Source of the DNA: Haladaptatiplasma sp964454575
Lineage (GTDB): Archaea; Thermoplasmatota; Thermoplasmata; Halarchaeoplasmatales; Halarchaeoplasmataceae
Assembly: GCA_964454575.1 (NCBI GenBank)
Contig: CAYVTG010000017.1
Span: forward strand, 1 to 31,531
Length of the DNA stretch: 31,531 bases
Reading direction: 5' to 3'
How positions within the stretch are numbered: position 1 is the stretch's first letter; every line of letters starts with the position of its first letter. A model generated the notes under the pieces. It made no database searches and was not told where the DNA came from. It was given only the letters and a program-made list of their open reading frames with translations. Positions 29,938 to 31,531 of the stretch are shown one piece after another. The translations under genes and the position numbers were made by a program.

Positions 29938-31024
29938 CTCTTTTAGTTGCGAACCTTTTGTTGATCATGGTCAGTTTGTTCTCATTCCAATCGGGATGTT
30001 GGTTTAATAGTTTTTTCACCGGATCTTCATCGTCGTCTTCGTTATCCCGAACCAACAGTTTCTTTATCCGTCCGTATACAGCAATTCTTTGTTCCGGTAT
30101 CATGATGAATACAGAAGTTATCAGCGCTATAACCACCGCTCCGTAGGCGAATCTATCGGATGGATAATCTGTAGTATATATCATGGTATATATGATATTC
30201 TGTTCACGGTGACTTTCGTCGAAGACGATATTATCTCTATCCGCCGAGATGTATCCTAGTATATTGTTCGCAAAGGCACGGTTGTCCAATTTATCTTGCA
30301 TGGAGTTGATGAGTACGCTGGGATCTGAGAGTAAGATGAGTTTTCCTTGGCCGTAGTCTTGGACGCTCAGTACCGGGAATCCTCCTTTCTGTTCATTTTT
30401 GTCCCATATACCGTTTCTGTTCTTATCTAACCATGACGCCCGGGAGGTATTAACAAGTGAAGTTGAATTCGGATCAGGTTCTAAAGCGTGGGGTTTATTC
30501 ATCAGTATGTAAGATACTCCGTCGGTCATCTCGTGTTCTCTGATATCGTAAGTCACCACAAAATGCGGCTTCTTTTCGAATGACAAGTCTAGTACAGGAT
30601 CGGTGGTGAAGCGAGATGTAGTTCCCTCTAGACCGGCGAGCAGTGTGTTACCGCTCCCGGAATCATCTGCCAATAGTATCGTACCACCGGCAGTCAAAAA
30701 GTTGTGTATGTAGTTGATTTCCCGGGGATCGAAATCTTTCCTGGGTCCCAAGAACACGATAGTAGACGCTCCCGGTTCGAGATCATATGATGTTATATCT
30801 TTGGTGACTACCTCCATCTCTTCACCGGAATCTAATTCAAGATTAGGCGTTAATTTTCCCGCTTCGTAGGTACGTACTGCCAGATCACTGCAGCCGTTCC
30901 ATCCTCTATTGTAGATACTGAAGTCCGCACCATTCGTTATCAACGGAAAGGCCATGGATAAAAGTATCAAAAATAGGACTAACGCGATTACGATTATGTA
31001 GGTTGTCACCCTCTTAGCTTTCAC
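29930..31024 (-). CDS. DUF4350 membrane protein
   Basis: This 364-residue protein has an N-terminal membrane helix (about 7-30) and a C-terminal one (about 292-310), with an outer alpha/beta domain between. DUF4350 traits are SIYNRGWNGCSDLAVRTYEA, LGPRKDFDPREINYIHNFLT, GGTILLADDSGSGN and GKLILLSDPSVLIN, as in GldG-like ABC-associated or MoxR-cluster proteins. A short motif, DKNRNGIWDKNE, matches a dockerin or EF-hand calcium loop (DxNxNGxxDxxE). The cytoplasmic tail contains an acidic run. The GTG start at 31024 overlaps the DUF4129 stop as GTGA. Confidence 0.85.
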   Translation of the reverse strand: MKAKRVTTYIIVIALVLFLILLSMAFPLITNGADFSIYNRGWNGCSDLAVRTYEAGKLTPNLELDSGEEMEVVTKDITSYDLEPGASTIVFLGPRKDFDPREINYIHNFLTAGGTILLADDSGSGNTLLAGLEGTTSRFTTDPVLDLSFEKKPHFVVTYDIREHEMTDGVSYILMNKPHALEPDPNSTSLVNTSRASWLDKNRNGIWDKNEQKGGFPVLSVQDYGQGKLILLSDPSVLINSMQDKLDNRAFANNILGYISADRDNIVFDESHREQNIIYTMIYTTDYPSDRFAYGAVVIALITSVFIMIPEQRIAVYGRIKKLLVRDNEDDDEDPVKKLLNQHPDWNENKLTMINKRFATKRDD

Positions 31025-31531
31025 CGCCGTGACACCTCTTTAGTTATCTTTTTAAGTGCTATGTTGAAAGATTCTATCTCAGAAGTGGTTATATCGTGTA
31101 TGGAGAAAAAGGCTCGTTCGAATATAGATGTGATCTCTTCAAGATATTCTTTCAATCCGATACGTTCGGTGAGCTCTCTCAGTATGTCTCGATGTGTTTT
31201 TCCCTTTGTTACTCGAAGAACACCTCTTGAATCCAATCTATTTACCAGCTCGTTGTATACTAGCGGTATGTCATCTCTATTCGTTGCGGTGGGCATCTTC
31301 CGCCTTGTTAAAACACTTCTAATCGGTTCCGGTGTATCTCCTTTCGGCGTTTCTTCTTCACGGCGGGAGAGGTAAAACAGTATGAGTAGTATGAGTACCA
31401 GGATGACCATCATGAAAAGGAACCAATTATCGAGAGGTATACCGAAGATATCGTCATCGTCTATATCATCGTCATCGTCTATATCATCGTCATCGTCGAT
31501 ATCATCGTCATCGTCTATATCATCGTCATCG
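31021..31531 (-). CDS. DUF4129 protein with Asp-rich repeat (partial, cut by window edge)
   Basis: The frame stays open past the window end, so the N-terminus is not seen; ATG 31413 is internal. From the edge it reads at least four units of DDDDDI, then DIFGIPLDN, one membrane helix (WFLFMMVILVLILLILFYL) and a cytoplasmic part ending in the DUF4129 domain: YNELVNRLDSRGVLRVTKGK, HRDILRELTERIG and FERAFFS. DUF4129 normally follows a large extracellular transglutaminase or lacks a long repeat; the acidic tract just outside the membrane is unusual. It is the first known gene of the DUF4129-DUF4350-MoxR operon. Confidence 0.8.
   Translation of the reverse strand, partial: DDDDIDDDDDIDDDDDIDDDDDIDDDDIFGIPLDNWFLFMMVILVLILLILFYLSRREEETPKGDTPEPIRSVLTRRKMPTATNRDDIPLVYNELVNRLDSRGVLRVTKGKTHRDILRELTERIGLKEYLEEITSIFERAFFSIHDITTSEIESFNIALKKITKEVSRR
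31450..31531. repeat. 18-bp tandem repeat encoding DDDDDI
   Basis: Units of 18 bp (ATCATCGTCATCGTCTAT) repeat about four and a half times up to the edge of the window, with one T-to-G change. They are in frame with the DUF4129 gene, so length changes keep the frame. The array probably continues beyond the window. Confidence 0.9.

Noticed and set aside
31450..31531. CRISPR or satellite array at the right edge
   Set aside because: The 18-bp units have no spacers and are an open frame continuous with the DUF4129 protein.

Overview
The window is archaeal. It encodes a two-repeat TATA-binding protein, many start codons sit about 25 bp from a TATA box (leaderless transcripts), and genes overlap through ATGA or GTGA. 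Tetrahydromethanopterin S-methyltransferase homologues (MtrA, MtrH), a class II photolyase, DUF2283/DUF433/DUF5615 toxin-antitoxin genes and a MoxR/DUF58/DUF4350/DUF4129 cluster point to a euryarchaeon. An anaerobic member of the Thermoplasmatota is my best guess, but the lineage is not proven. No rRNA, tRNA or CRISPR array was seen.

Bases 1 to about 10,760 form a toxin-antitoxin and defence island, with every gene on the minus strand. It holds three AbiE-type loci (one cut by the window edge), a Doc locus with an AbrB-like gene, a MntA-HepT pair, a wHTH-nucleotidyltransferase with a broken HEPN partner, a DUF433-DUF5615 pair, UPF0175 with a truncated PIN toxin, an orphan DUF433 and a DUF2283 gene. 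A class II photolyase sits inside it. The island is heavily rearranged. Bases 3704-4221 are a mosaic of four fragments, two of them copies of sequence elsewhere in the window. A roughly 60-bp repeat lies just upstream of three nucleotidyltransferase operons.

Bases 10,840 to 21,100 are chromosomal housekeeping: a CPA2-type antiporter, an ornithine aminotransferase-like enzyme, an ABC exporter, a MarR-MATE operon with a double operator around its TATA box, TBP, two family 2 glycosyltransferases, a DUF599 membrane protein and small membrane or zinc-ribbon proteins.

Bases 21,100 to 26,115 hold the most interesting system. A plus-strand operon encodes a MetF-like methylenetetrahydropterin reductase, a soluble MtrA and MtrH. 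A core methionine synthase lacking the folate-binding half follows, coupled to a DUF4346 protein. A membrane metalloprotease lies between them on the opposite strand. Together they suggest a methionine route in which methyl passes from methyl-pterin through MtrH to corrinoid-MtrA and then to homocysteine, without the rest of the Mtr complex.

Bases 26,120 to the end carry a MoxR-type cluster split into two converging operons: DUF1616, DUF58 and a small membrane protein on the plus strand; DUF4129 (cut by the edge), DUF4350 and MoxR on the minus strand. The DUF4129 protein has an unusual Asp-rich repeat in front of its membrane segment.
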